From Pterois miles (lineage: Eukaryota; Chordata; Actinopteri; Perciformes; Scorpaenidae): DNA of 64,000 bases. Of the stretch, positions 23,934 to 35,508 are shown one piece after another; position 1 is the first letter of the stretch; the number at the start of each line of letters is the position of its first letter. The notes beneath the pieces are model-generated. The model saw only the letters and a list, made by a program, of their open reading frames with translations. It did no database searches and was not told the DNA's origin. Both the position numbers and the translations under genes were made by a program. The stretch lies in contig CAMQGK010000326.1 in the NCBI GenBank assembly GCA_947000775.1, forward strand, positions 1 through 64,000, written 5' to 3'.

Positions 23934-24873
23934 TGAGGGCGCAGACCTGCCGGCGTTTGTGTGCCAGTCCTTTGTCAGGCTGAGCGCGCCTACCCGCCGG
24001 CGTTTGTGGGCCTGTGCTGGGTCAGACTGAGGGGTCAGACCTGACGGCGTATGTGGGCCTGTGCTGGGTCCGACTGAGGGCGCAGACCCGCCGGTGTTTG
24101 AGGGACTGTGCTTTCTCCGAATGAGAGGTCAGACCTGCCGGCGTTTGTGGGCCTGTGCTGGGTCCAACTGAAGGCGCAGACCCGCCGGCGTTTGTGGGCC
24201 TGTCCTGGGTCCGACTGAGGGCGCAGACCTGCCGGCGTTTGTGTGCCAGTCCTGTGTCAGGCTGAGCGCGCCTACCTGCCGGCGTTTGTGGGCCTGTGTT
24301 GGGTCAGACTGAGTGGTCAGACCTGCCGGCGTTTGTGGGCCTGTGTTGGGTCAGACTGAGCGCGCCTACCCACCGGCGTTTGTGGGCCTGTCCTGGGTCC
24401 GACTGAGCGCGCAGACCTGCCGGCGTTTGTGTGCCAGTCCTGTGTCAGGCTGAGCGCGCCTACCCGCCGGCGTTTGTGGGCCTGTGCTGGGTCAGACTGA
24501 GGGGTCAGACCTGACGGCGTATGTGGGCCTGTGCTGGGTCCGACTGAGGGCGCAGACCCGCCGGTGTTTGAGGGACTGTGCTTTCTCCGAATGAGAGGTC
24601 AGACCTGCCGGCGTTTGTGGGCCTGTGCTGGGTCCAACTGAAGGCGCAGACCCGCCGGCGTTTGTGGGCCTGTCCTGGGTCCGACTGAGGGCGCAGACCT
24701 GCCGGCGTTTGTGTGCCAGTCCTGTGTCAGGCTGAGCGCGCCTACCTGCCGGCGTTTGTGGGCCTGTGTTGGGTCAGACTGAGTGGTCAGACCTGCCGGC
24801 GTTTGTGGGCCTGTGTTGGGTCAGACTGAGCGCGCCTACCCACCGGCGTTTGTGGGCCTGTCCTGTGTCCGAC
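23934..24873 (+). repeat. Exact 470-bp tandem duplication (10 monomers, two copies)
   Basis: Copies are 23934-24403 and 24404-24873, in the order E-F-A-B-C-D-E-F-G-H. Both carry the rare ACCTGACGGCGTATG (24040 and 24510). Visible differences are few: GGGCGCAG against GCGCGCAG in the first E, CCTTTGTCAGG against CCTGTGTCAGG, and TCCTGGGTCCGAC against TCCTGTGTCCGAC at the end. No 48-bp monomer lies inside, so the unit is exactly 10 x 47. Confidence 0.88.
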
Positions 24874-25721
24874 TGAGTAGTGCAGACCCGCCGGCGTTTG
24901 TGGGCCTGTGCTGGGTCAGACTGAGGGGTCAGACCTGCCGGCGTTTGTGGGCCTGTCCTGGGTCCGACTGAGCGCGCCTACCCGCCGGCGTTTGTGGGCC
25001 TGTGCTGGGTCAGACTGAGGGGTCAGACTTGACGGCGTTTGTGGGCCTGTGCTGGGTCCGACTGAGGGCGCAGACCCGCCGGTGTTTGAGGGACTGTGCT
25101 TTCTCCGAATGAGAGGTCAGACCTGCCGGCGTTTGTGGGCCTGTGCTGGGTCAGACTGAGGGATCAGACCTGCCGGCGTTTGTGGGCCTGTACTGGGTCC
25201 GACTGAGGGCACAGACCTGCCGGTGTTTGTGGGCCTGTGCTTTGTCCGACTGAGGGGTCAGACCTGCCGTTTTTTGTTTGCTTGTACTGGGTCCGACTGA
25301 GTAGTGCAGACCCGCCGGCGTTTGTGGGCCTGTGCTGGGTCCGACTGAGGGCGCAGACCCGCCGTTGTTTGTGGGACTGTGCTTTCTCTGAATGAGAGGT
25401 CAGACCTGCCGGCGTTTGTGGGCCTGTGCTGGGTCCAACTGAAGGCGCAGACCCGCCGGCGTTTGTGGGCCTGTCCTGGGTCCGACTGAGGGCGCAGACC
25501 TGCTGGCGTTTGTGTGCCAGTCCTGTGTCAGACTGAACGCGCCTACCTACCGGCGTTTCTGGGCCTGTGCTGTGTCAGACTGAGGGGTTAGACCTGCCGG
25601 CGTTTGCAGGCCTCTCCTGGGTCAGACTGAGGGGTCAGACCTGTCTGCGTTTGTGTGCTTGTCCTGTGTCAGACTGAGCGCGCCTACCCGCCGGCGTTTG
25701 TGGATCTGTGCTGGGTCAGAC

Positions 25722-28051
25722 TGAGGCGTCAGACCTGCCGGCGTTTGTGGGCCTGTGCTGGGTCCGACTGAGGGCGCAGACCCGCCGGTGTTTGTGGGAC
25801 TGTGCTTTCCCTTAATGAGAGGTCATACCTGCCGGCGTTTGTTGGCCTGTGCTGGGTCCAACTGAAGGCGCAGACCCGCCGGCGTTTGTGGGCCTGTCCT
25901 GGGTCCGACTGAGGGCGCAGACCTGCCGGCGTTTGTGTGCCAGTTCTGTGTCAGGCTGAGCGCGCCTACCCGCCGGCGTTTGTGGGCCTGTGATGGGTCA
26001 GACTGAGGGGTCAGACCTACCGGCGTTTGTGGGCCTGTGCTGGGTCAGACTGAGCGTGCCTACCCGCCGGCATTTGTGGGCCTGTCCTGGGTCCGACTGA
26101 GGGTGCAGACCTGCCGGCGTTTGTGTGTCAGTCATGTGTCAGACTGAGGGCGCCTACCTGCTGGCGTTTGTGGGCCTGTGCTGGGTCAGACTGAGGGGTC
26201 AGACCTGCCGGAGTTTGTGGGCCTGTGCTGGGTCCGACTGAGGGCGCAGACCCGCCGGTGTTTGTGGGACTGTGCTTTCTCTGAATGAGAGGTCAGACCT
26301 GCCGGCGTTTGTGGGCCTGTGCTGGGTCCTACTGAAGGCGCAGACCCGCCGGCGTTTGTGGGCCTGTCCTGGGTCCGACTGAGGGTGCAGACCTGCCGGC
26401 GTTTGTGTGCCAGTCCTGTGTCAGGCTGAGCGCGCCTACCCGCCGGCGTTTGTGGGCCTGTGCTGGGTCAGACTGAGGGGTCAGACCTGACGGCGTTTGT
26501 GGGCCTGTGCTGGGTCCGACTGAGGGCGCAGACCCGCCGGTGTTTGAGGGACTGTGCTTTCTCCGAATGAGAGGTCAGACCTGCCGGCGTTTGTGGGCCT
26601 GTGCTGGGTCCAACTGAAGGCGCAGACCCGCCGGTGTTTGTGGGCCTGTCCTGGGTCCGACTGAGGGGTCAGACCTGCCGGCGTTTGTGTGCCAGTCCTG
26701 TGTCAGGCTGAGCGCGCCTACCTGCCGGCGTTTGTGGGCCTGTGTTGGGTCAGACTGAGTGGTCAGACCTGCCGGCGTTTGTGGGCCTGTGTTGGGTCAG
26801 ACTGAGCGCGCCTACCCACCGGCGTTTGTGGGCCTGTCCTGTGTCCGACTGAGTAGTGCAGACCTGCCGGTGTTTGTGGGCCTGTCCTGGGTCCGACTGA
26901 GGGCGCAGACCTGCCGGCGTTTGTGTGCCAGTCCTGTGTCAGACTGAGCGCGCCTACCCGCCGGCGTTTGTGGGCCTGTGCTGGGTCAGACTGAGGGGTC
27001 AGACCTGCCGGCGTTTGCGGGCCTGTCCTGGGTCAGACTGAGGGGTCAGACCTGTCTGCGTTTGTGTGCTAGTCCTGTGTCAGACTGAGCGCGCCTACCC
27101 GCCGGCGTTTGTGGGCCTGTGCTGGGTCAGACTGAGGGGTCAGACCTGCCGGCGTTTTTGGGTCTGTGCTGGGTCAGACTGAGCGTGCCTACCCGCCGGC
27201 GTTTGTGAGCCTGTGTTGGGTCAGACTGAGGGGTCAGACCTGCCGGCGTTTGTGGGCCTGTGCTGGGTCCAACTGAAGGCGCAGACCCGCCGGCGTTTGT
27301 GGGCCTGTCCTGGGTCCGACTGAGGGCGCAGACCTGCCGGCGTTTGTGTGCCAGTCCTGTGTCAGGCTGAGCTCGCCTACCCGCCGGCGTTTGTGGGCCT
27401 GTGTTGGGTCAGACTGAGGGGTCAGACCTGCCGGCGTTTGTGGGCCTGTGCTGGGTCAGACTGAGCGTGCCTACCCGCCGGCGTTTGTGGGCCTGTCCTG
27501 GGTCCGACTGAGGGGCGCAGACCTGCCGGCGTTTGTGTGCCAGTCCTGTGTCAGACTGAGCGCGCCTACCCGCCGGCGTTTGTGGGCCTGTGCTGGGTCA
27601 GACTGAGGGGTCAGACCTGCCGGAGTTTGTGGGCCTGTGCTGGGTCCGACTGAGGGCGCAGACCCGCCGGTGTTTGTGGGACTGTGCTTTCTCTGAATGA
27701 GAGGTCAGACCTGCCGGCGTTTGTGGGCCTGTGCTGGGTCCTACTGAAGGCGCAGACCCGCCGGCGTTTGTGGGCCTGTCCTGGGTCCGACTGAGGGCGC
27801 AGACCTGCCGGCGTTTGTGTGCCAGTCCTGTGTCAGGCTGAGCGCGCCTACCCGCCGGCGTTTGTGGGCCTGTGCTGGGTCCGACTGAGGGGTCAGACCC
27901 GCCGGTGTTTGAGGGACTGTACTTTCTCCGAATGAGAGGTCAGACCTGCCGGCGTTTGTGGGCCTGTGCTGGGTCCAACTGAAGGCGCAGACCCGCCGGC
28001 GTTTGTGGGCCTGTCCTGGGTCCGAGTGAGGGCGCAGACCTGCCGGCGTTT
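25722..28051 (+). repeat. 2.3-kb block, copy 1 (offset about 3,058 bp)
   Basis: Matches 28780-31109. Shared variants include GTTTGTTGGCCTGTGC after AGGTCATACC, CTGTGATGGGTCAG (near 25987 and 29046), GTGTCAGTCATGTGTC (near 26127 and 29185), CTGTACTTTCTCC (near 27918 and 30977) and GGGTCCGAGTGAGG (near 28020 and 31078). The offset is 3,058 at the left, 3,012 near 26759 (one monomer fewer in copy 2) and about 3,058 again at the right. Confidence 0.82.
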
Positions 28052-28779
28052 GTGTGCCAGTCCTGTGTCAGGCTGAGCGCGCCTATCCGCCGGCGTTTGT
28101 GGGCCTGTGTTGGGTCAGACTGAGTGGTCAGACCTGCCGGCGTTTGTGTGCCTGTGTTGGGTCAGACTGAGCGCGCCTACCCACCGGCGTTTGTGGGCCT
28201 GTCCTGTGTCCGACTGAGTAGTGCAGACCCGCCGGCGTTTGTGGGCCTGTCCTGGGTCCGACTGAGGGCGCAGACCTGCCGGCGTTTGTGTGCCAGTCCT
28301 GTGTCAGACTGAGCGCGCCTACCCGCCGGCGTTTGTGGGCCTGTGCTGGGTCAGACTGAGGGGTCAGACCTGCCGGCGTTTGCGGGCCTGTCCTGGGTCA
28401 GACTGAGGGGTCAGACCTGTCTGCATTTGTGTGCTAGTCCTGTGTCAGACTGAGCGCGCCTACCCGCCGGCGTTTGTGGGCCTGTGCTGGGTCAGACTGA
28501 AGGGTCAGACCTGCCGGCGTTTGTGGGCCTGTGCTGGGTCAGACTGAGCGTGCCTACCCGCCGGCGTTTGTGAGCCTGTGTTGGGTCAGACTGAGGGGTC
28601 AGACCTGCCGGCGTTTGTGGGCCTGTGCTGGGTCCAACTGAAGGCGCAGACCCGCCGGCGTTTGTGGGCCTGTCCTGGATCCGACTGAGGGCGCAGACCT
28701 GCCGGCGTTTGTGTGCCAGTCCTGTGTCAGGCTGAGCGCGCCTACCCGCCGGCGTTTGTGGGCCTGTGTTGGGTCAGAC

Positions 28780-31109
28780 TGAGGGGTCAGACCTGCCGGC
28801 GTTTGTGGGCCTGTGCTGGGTCCGACTGAGGGCGCAGACCCGCCGGTGTTTGTGGGACTGTGCTTTCCCTGAATGAGAGGTCATACCTGCCGGCGTTTGT
28901 TGGCCTGTGCTGGGTCCAACTGAAGGCGCAGACCCGCCGGCGTTTGTGGGCCTGTCCTGGGTCCGACTGAGGGCGCAGACCTGCCGGCGTTTGTGTGCCA
29001 GTTCTGTGTCAGGCTGAGCGCGCCTACCCGCCGGCGTTTGTGGGCCTGTGATGGGTCAGACTGAGGGGTCAGACCTACCGGCGTTTGTGGGCCTGTGCTG
29101 GGTCAGACTGAGCGTGCCTACCCGCCGGCATTTGTTGGCCTGTCCTGGGTCCGACTGAGGGTGCAGACCTGCCGGCGTTTGTGTGTCAGTCATGTGTCAG
29201 ACTGAGGGGCGCCTACCTGCTGGCGTTTGTGGGCCTGTGCTGGGTCAGACTGAGGGGTCAGACCTGCCGGAGTTTGTGGGCCTGTGCTGGGTCCGACTGA
29301 GGGCGCAGACCCGCCGGTGTTTGTGGGACTGTGCTTTCTCTGAATGAGAGGTCAGACCTGCCGGCGTTTGTGGGCCTGTGCTGGGTCCTACTGAAGGCGC
29401 AGACCCGCCGGCGTTTGTGGGCCTGTCCTGGGTCCGACTGAGGGTGCAGACCTGCCGGCGTTTGTGTGCCAGTCCTGTGTCAGGCTGAGCGCGCCTACCC
29501 GCCGGCGTTTGTGGGCCTGTGCTGGGTCAGACTGAGGGGTCAGACCTGACGGCGTTTGTGGGCCTGTGCTGGGTCCGACTGAGGGCGCAGACCCGCCGGT
29601 GTTTGAGGGACTGTGCTTTCTCCGAATGAGAGGTCAGACCTGCCGGCGTTTGTGGGCCTGTGCTGGGTCCAACTGAAGGCGCAGACCCGCCGGCGTTTGT
29701 GTGCCAGTCCTGTGTCAGGCTGAGCGCGCCTACCTGCCGGCGTTTGTGGGCCTGTGTTGGGTCAGACTGAGTGGTCAGACCTGCCGGCGTTTGTGGGCCT
29801 GTGTTGGGTCAGACTGAGCGCGCCTACCCACCGGCGTTTGTGGGCCTGTCCTGTGTCCGACTGAGTAGTGCAGACCCGCCGGCGTTTGTGGGCCTGTCCT
29901 GGGTCCGACTGAGGGCGCAGACCTGCCGGCGTTTGTGTGCCAGTCCTGTGTCAGACTGAGCACGCCTACCCGCCGGCGTTTGTGGGCCTGTGCTGGGTCA
30001 GACTGAGGGGTCAGACCTGCCGGCGTTTGCGGACCTGTCCTGGGTCAGACTGAGGGGTCAGACCTGTCTGCGTTTGTGTGCTAGTCCTGTGTCAGACTGA
30101 GCGCGCCTACCCGCCGGCGTTTGTGGGCCTGTGCTGGGTCAGACTGAGGGGTCAGACCTGCCGGCGTTTGTGGGCCTGTGCTGGGTCAGACTGAGCGTGC
30201 CTACCCGCCGGCGTTTGTGAGCCTGTGTTGGGTCAGACTGAGGGGTCAGACCTGCCGGTGTTTGTGGGCCTGTGCTGGGTCCAACTGAAGGCGCAGACCC
30301 GCCGGCGTTTGTGGGCCTGTCCTGGATCCGACTGAGGGCGCAGACCTGCCGGCGTTTGTGTGCCAGTCCTGTGTCAGGCTGAGCGCGCCTACCCGCCGGC
30401 GTTTGTGGGCCTGTGTTGGGTCAGACTGAGGGGTCAGACCTGCCGGCGTTTGTGGGCCTGTGCTGGGTCAGACTGAGCGTGCCTACCCGCCGGCGTTTGT
30501 GGGCCTGTCCTGGGTCCGACTGAGGGCGCAGACCTGCCGGCGTTTGTGTGCCAGTCCTGTGTCAGACTGAGCGCGCCTACCCGCCGGCGTTTGTGGGCCT
30601 GTGCTGGGTCAGACTGAGGGGTCAGACCTGCCGGAGTTTGTGGGCCTGTGCTGGGTCCGACTGAGGGCGCAGACCCGCCGGTGTTTGTGGGACTGTGCTT
30701 TCTCTGAATGAGAGGTCAGACCTGCCGGCGTTTGTGGGCCTGTGCTGGGTCCTACTGAAGGCGCAGACCCGCCGGCGTTTGTGGGCCTGTCCTGGGTCCG
30801 ACTGAGGGCGCAGACCTGCCGGCGTTTGTGTGCCAGTCCTGTGTCAGGCTGAGCGCGCCTACCCGCCGGCGTTTGTGGGCCTGTGCTGGGTCAGACTGAG
30901 GGGTCAGACCTGCCGGCGTTTGTGGGCCTGTGCTGGGTCCGACTGAGGGCGCAGACCCGCCGGTGTTTGAGGGACTGTACTTTCTCCGAATGAGAGGTCA
31001 GACCTGCCGGCGTTTGTGGGCCTGTGCTGAGTCCAACTGAAGGCGCAGACCCGCCGGCGTTTGTGGGCCTGTCCTGGGTCCGAGTGAGGGCGCAGACCTG
31101 CCGGCGTTT
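28780..31109 (+). repeat. 2.3-kb block, copy 2
   Basis: Paralogue of 25722-28051. Near 29693 the D and E monomers are fused (GACCCGCCGGCGTTTGTGTG), removing 47 bp. The block ends near 31109, where GTGGGCCTGTGTTGGG replaces the E ending. Confidence 0.82.
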
Positions 31110-33673
31110 GTGGGCCTGTGTTGGGTCAGACTGAGCGCGCCTACCCACCGGCGTTTGTGGGCCTGTCCTGTGTCCGACTGAGTAGTGCAGACCCGCCGGC
31201 GTTTGTGGGCCTGTCCTGGGTCCGACTGAGGGCGCAGACCCGCCGGCGTTTTTGGGCCTGTCCTGGGTCCGACTGAGGGCACAGACCTGCCGGCGTTTGT
31301 GTGCCAGTCCTGTGTCAGACTGAGCGCGCCTACCCGCCGGCGTTTGTGGGCCTGTGCTGGGTCAGACTGAGGGGTCAGAACTGCCGGCGTTTGCGGGCCT
31401 GTCCTGGGTCAGACTGAGGGGTCAGACCTGTCGGCGTTTGTGTGCTAGTCCTGTGTCAGACTGAGCGCGCCTACCCGCCGGCGTTTGTGGACCTGTGCTG
31501 GGTCAGACTGAGGGGTCAGACCTGCCGGCGTTTGTGGGCCTGTGCTGGGTCCGACTGAGGGCGCAGACCCGCCGGTGTTTGTGGGACTGTGCTTTCTCCG
31601 AATGAGAGGTCAGACCTGCCGGCGTTTGTGGGCCTGTGCTGGGTCCAACTGAAGGCGCAGACCCGCCGGCGTTTGTGGGCCTGTCCTGGGTCCGACTAAG
31701 GGCGCAGACCTGCCGGCGTTTGTGTGCCAGTCCTGTGTCAGACTGAGCGCGCCTACCCACTGGCGTTTGTGGGCCTGTGTTGGGTCAGACTGAGGGTTCA
31801 GACCTGCCGGCGTTTGTGGGCCTGTGCTGGGTCAGACTGAGCGTGCCTACCCGCCGGCGTTTGTGGGCCTGTCCTGAGTCCGAGTGAGGGCGCAGACCTG
31901 CCGGCGTTTGTGTGCCAGTCCTGTGTCAGACTGAGCGCGCCTACCCGCCGGCGTTTGTGGGCCTGTGCTGGGTCAGACTGAGGGGTCAGACCTGCCGGAG
32001 TTTGTGGGCCTGTGCTGAGTCCGACTGAGGGCGCAGACCCGCCGGTGTTTGTGGGACTGTGCTTTCTCTGAATGAGAGGTCAGACCTGCCGGCGTTTGTG
32101 GGCCTGTGCTGGGTCCTACTGAATGCGCAGACCCGCCGGCGTTTGTGGGCCTGTCCTGGGTCCGACTGAGGGCGCAGACCTGCCGGCGTTTGTGTGCCAG
32201 TCCTGTGTCAGGCTGAGTGCGCCTACCCGACGGCGTTTGTGGGCCTGTCCTGGGTCAGACTAAGGGGTCAGACATGCCGGCGTTTGTGGGCCTGTGCTGG
32301 GTCCGACTGAGGGCGCAGACCCGCCGGTGTTTGAGGGACTGTACTTTCTCCGAATGAGAGGTCAGACCTGCCGGCGTTTGTGGGCCTGTGCTGGGTCCAA
32401 CTGAAGGCGCAGACCCGCCGGCGTTTGTGGGCCTGTCCTGGGTCCGAGTGAGGGCGCAGACCTGCCGGCGTTTGTGTGCCAGTCCTGTGTCAGGCTGAGC
32501 GCGCCTATCCGCCGGCGTTTGTGGGCCTGTGTTGGGTCAGACTGAGTGGTCAGACCTGCCGGCGTTTGTGGGCCTGTGTTGGGTCAGACTGAGGGGTCAG
32601 ACCTGTCGGCATTTGTGGGCCTGTGTTGGGTCAGACTGAGTGCGCCTACCCGCCGGCGTTTGTGGGCCTGTGCTGGTTCAGACTGAGGTGTCAGACCTGC
32701 CGGCGTTTGTGGGCCTGTGCTGGGTCCGACTGAGGGCGCAGACCCGCCGGTGTTTGTGGGTCTGTGCTTTGTCCAACTGAGGGGTCAGACCTGCCGGCTT
32801 TTCTTTGCTTGTACTTGGTCCGACTGAGTAGTGCAGACCCGCCGGCGTTTGTGGGCCTGTCCTGGGTCCGACTGAGCGCGCCTACCCGCCGGCGTTTGTG
32901 GGCCTGTGCTGGGTCAGACTGAGGGGTCAGACCTGCCGGCGTTTGCGGCCCTGTACTGGGTCAGACTGAGGGGTCAGACCTGTCTGCGTATGTGTGCTAG
33001 TCCTGTGTCAGACTGAGCGCGCCTACCCGCCGGCGTTTGTGGGCCTGTGCTGTGTCAGACTGAGGGGTCAGACCTGCCGGCGTTTGTGGGCCTGTCCTGT
33101 GTCCGACTGAGTAGTGCAGACCCGCCGGCGTTTTTGGGCCTGTCCTGGGTCCGACTGAGGGCACAGACCTGCCGGCGTTTGTGTGCCAGTCCTGTGTCAG
33201 ACTGAGCGCGCCTACCCGCCGGCGTTTGTGGGCCTGTGCTGGGTCAGACTGAGGGGTCAGACCTGCCGGCGTTTGCGGGCCTGTCCTGGGTCAGACTGAG
33301 GGGTCAGACATGTCGGCGTTTGTGTGCTAGTCCTGTGTCAGACTGAGCGCGCCTACCCGCCAGCGTTTGTGGGCCTGTGCTGGGTCAGACTGAGGGGTCA
33401 GACCTGCCGGCGTTTGTGGGCCTGTGCTGGGTCCGACTGAGGGCGCAGACCCGCCGGTGTTTGTGGGACTGTGCTTTCTCCGAATGAGAGGTCAGACCTG
33501 CCGGCGTTTGTGGGCAGGTGCTGGGTCCAACTGAAGGCGCAGACCCGCCGGCGTTTGTGGGCCTGTCCTGGGTCCGACTGAGTAGTGCAGACCCGCCGGC
33601 GTTTGTGGGCCTGTGCTGGGTCCGACTGATGGCGCAGACCCGCCAGTGTTTGTGGGACTGTGTTTTCCCTGAA

Positions 33674-34708
33674 TGAGAGGTCATATCTGCCGGCGTTTGT
33701 TGGCCTGTGCTGGGTCCAACTGAAGGCGCAGACCCGCCGGCGTTTGTGGGCCTGTCCTGGGTCCGACTGAGGGCGCAGTCCAGCCGGCGTTTGTGTGCCA
33801 GTCCTGTGTCAGGCTGAGCGCGCCTACCCGCCGGCGTTTGTGGGCCTGTGTTGGGTCAGACTGAGGGGTGAGACCTGCCGGCGTTTGTGGGCCTGTGCTG
33901 GATCAGACTGAGCGTGCCTACCCGCCGGCGTTTGTGGGCCTGTCCTGGGTCCGACTGAGCGCGCAGACCTGCCGGCGTTTGTGTGCCAGTCCTGTGTCAG
34001 GCTGAGCGCGCCTACCCGCCGGCGTTTGTGGGCCTGTGTTGGGTCAGACTGAGTGGTCAGACCTGCCGGCGTTTGTGGGCCTGTGTTGGGTCAGACTGAG
34101 CGCGCCTACCCACCGGCGTTTGTGGGCCTGTCCTGTGTCCGACTGAGTAGTGCAGACCCGCCGGCGTTTGTGGGCCTGTCCTGGGTCCGACTGAGGGTGC
34201 AGACCCGCCGGCGTTTTTGGGCCTGTCCTGGGTCCGACTGAGGGCACAGACCTGCCGGCGTTTGTGTGCCAGTCCTGTGTCAGACTGAGCGCGCCTACCC
34301 GCCGGCGTTTGTGGGCCTGTGCTGGGTCAGACTGAGGGGTCAGACCTGCCGGCGTTTGCGGGCCTGTCCTGGGTCAGACTGAGGGGTCAGACCTGTCTGC
34401 GTTTGTGTGCTAGTCCTGTGTCAGACTGAGCGCGCCTACCCGCCGGCGTTTGTGGGCCTGTGCTGGGTCAGACTGAGGGGTCAGACCTGCCGGCGTTTGT
34501 GGGCCTGTGCTGGGTCCGACTGAGGGCGCAGACCAGCCAGTGTTTGTGGGACTGTGTTTTCCCTGAATGAGAGGTCATACCTGCCGGCGTTTGTTGGCCT
34601 GTGCTGTGTCCAACTGAAGGCGCAGACCTGCCGGCGTTTGTGTGCCAGTCCTGTGTCAGACTGAGCGCGCCTACCCGCCGGCGTTTGTGGGCCTGTGCTG
34701 GGTCAGAC
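33674..34708 (+). repeat. 1,035-bp HOR, copy 1 (22 monomers)
   Basis: Starts at a C-type monomer with GAGAGGTCATATCTGCC and contains the private GCGCAGTCCAGCCGG (near 33774 and 34809) and GTGCTGGATCAGAC (near 33895 and 34930). The length is 22 monomers including one 48-bp type I. The first 800 bp repeats almost perfectly from 34709. Confidence 0.88.
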
Positions 34709-35508
34709 TGAGAGGTCATACCTGCCGGCGTTTGTTGGCCTGTGCTGGGTCCAACTGAAGGCGCAGACCCGCCGGCGTTTGTGGGCCTGTCCTGGGTCCG
34801 ACTGAGGGCGCAGTCCAGCCGGCGTTTGTGTGCCAGTCCTGTGTCAGGCTGAGCGCGCCTACCCGCCGGCGTTTGTGGGCCTGTGTTGGGTCAGACTGAG
34901 GGGTCAGACCTGCCGGCGTTTGTGGGCCTGTGCTGGATCAGACTGAGCGTGCCTACCCGCCGGCGTTTGTGGGCCTGTCCTGGGTCCGACTGAGCGCGCA
35001 GACCTGCCGGCGTTTGTGTGCCAGTCCTGTGTCAGGCTGAGCGCGCCTACCCGCCGGCGTTTGTGGGCCTGTGTTGGGTCAGACTGAGTGGTCAGACCTG
35101 CCGGCGTTTGTGGGCCTGTGTTGGGTCAGACTGAGCGCGCCTACCCACCGGCGTTTGTGGGCCTGTCCTGTGTCCGACTGAGTAGTGCAGACCCGCCGGC
35201 GTTTGTGGGCCTGTCCTGGGTCCGACTGAGGGTGCAGACCCGCCGGCGTTTTTGGGCCTGTCCTGGGTCCGACTGAGGGCACAGACCTGCCGGCGTTTGT
35301 GTGCCAGTCCTGTGTCAGACTGAGCGCGCCTACCCGCCGGCGTTTGTGGGCCTGTGCTGGGTCAGACTGAGGGGTCAGACCTGCCGGCGTTTGCGGGCCT
35401 GTCCTGGGTCAGACTGAGGGGTCAGACCTGTCTGCGTTTGTGTGCTAGTCCTGTGTCAGACTGAGCGCGCCTACCCGCCGGCGTTTGTGGGCCTGTGCTG
35501 GGTCAGAC
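34709..35508 (+). repeat. 1,035-bp HOR, truncated copy 2 (800 bp, 17 monomers)
   Basis: Starts with GAGAGGTCATACCTGCC directly after an F monomer and matches 33674-34473. The only difference noticed is CATATCTG against CATACCTG. It ends at 35508, where a new monomer with GGCGTTTTTGGGCCTTTGC follows. Confidence 0.87.
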
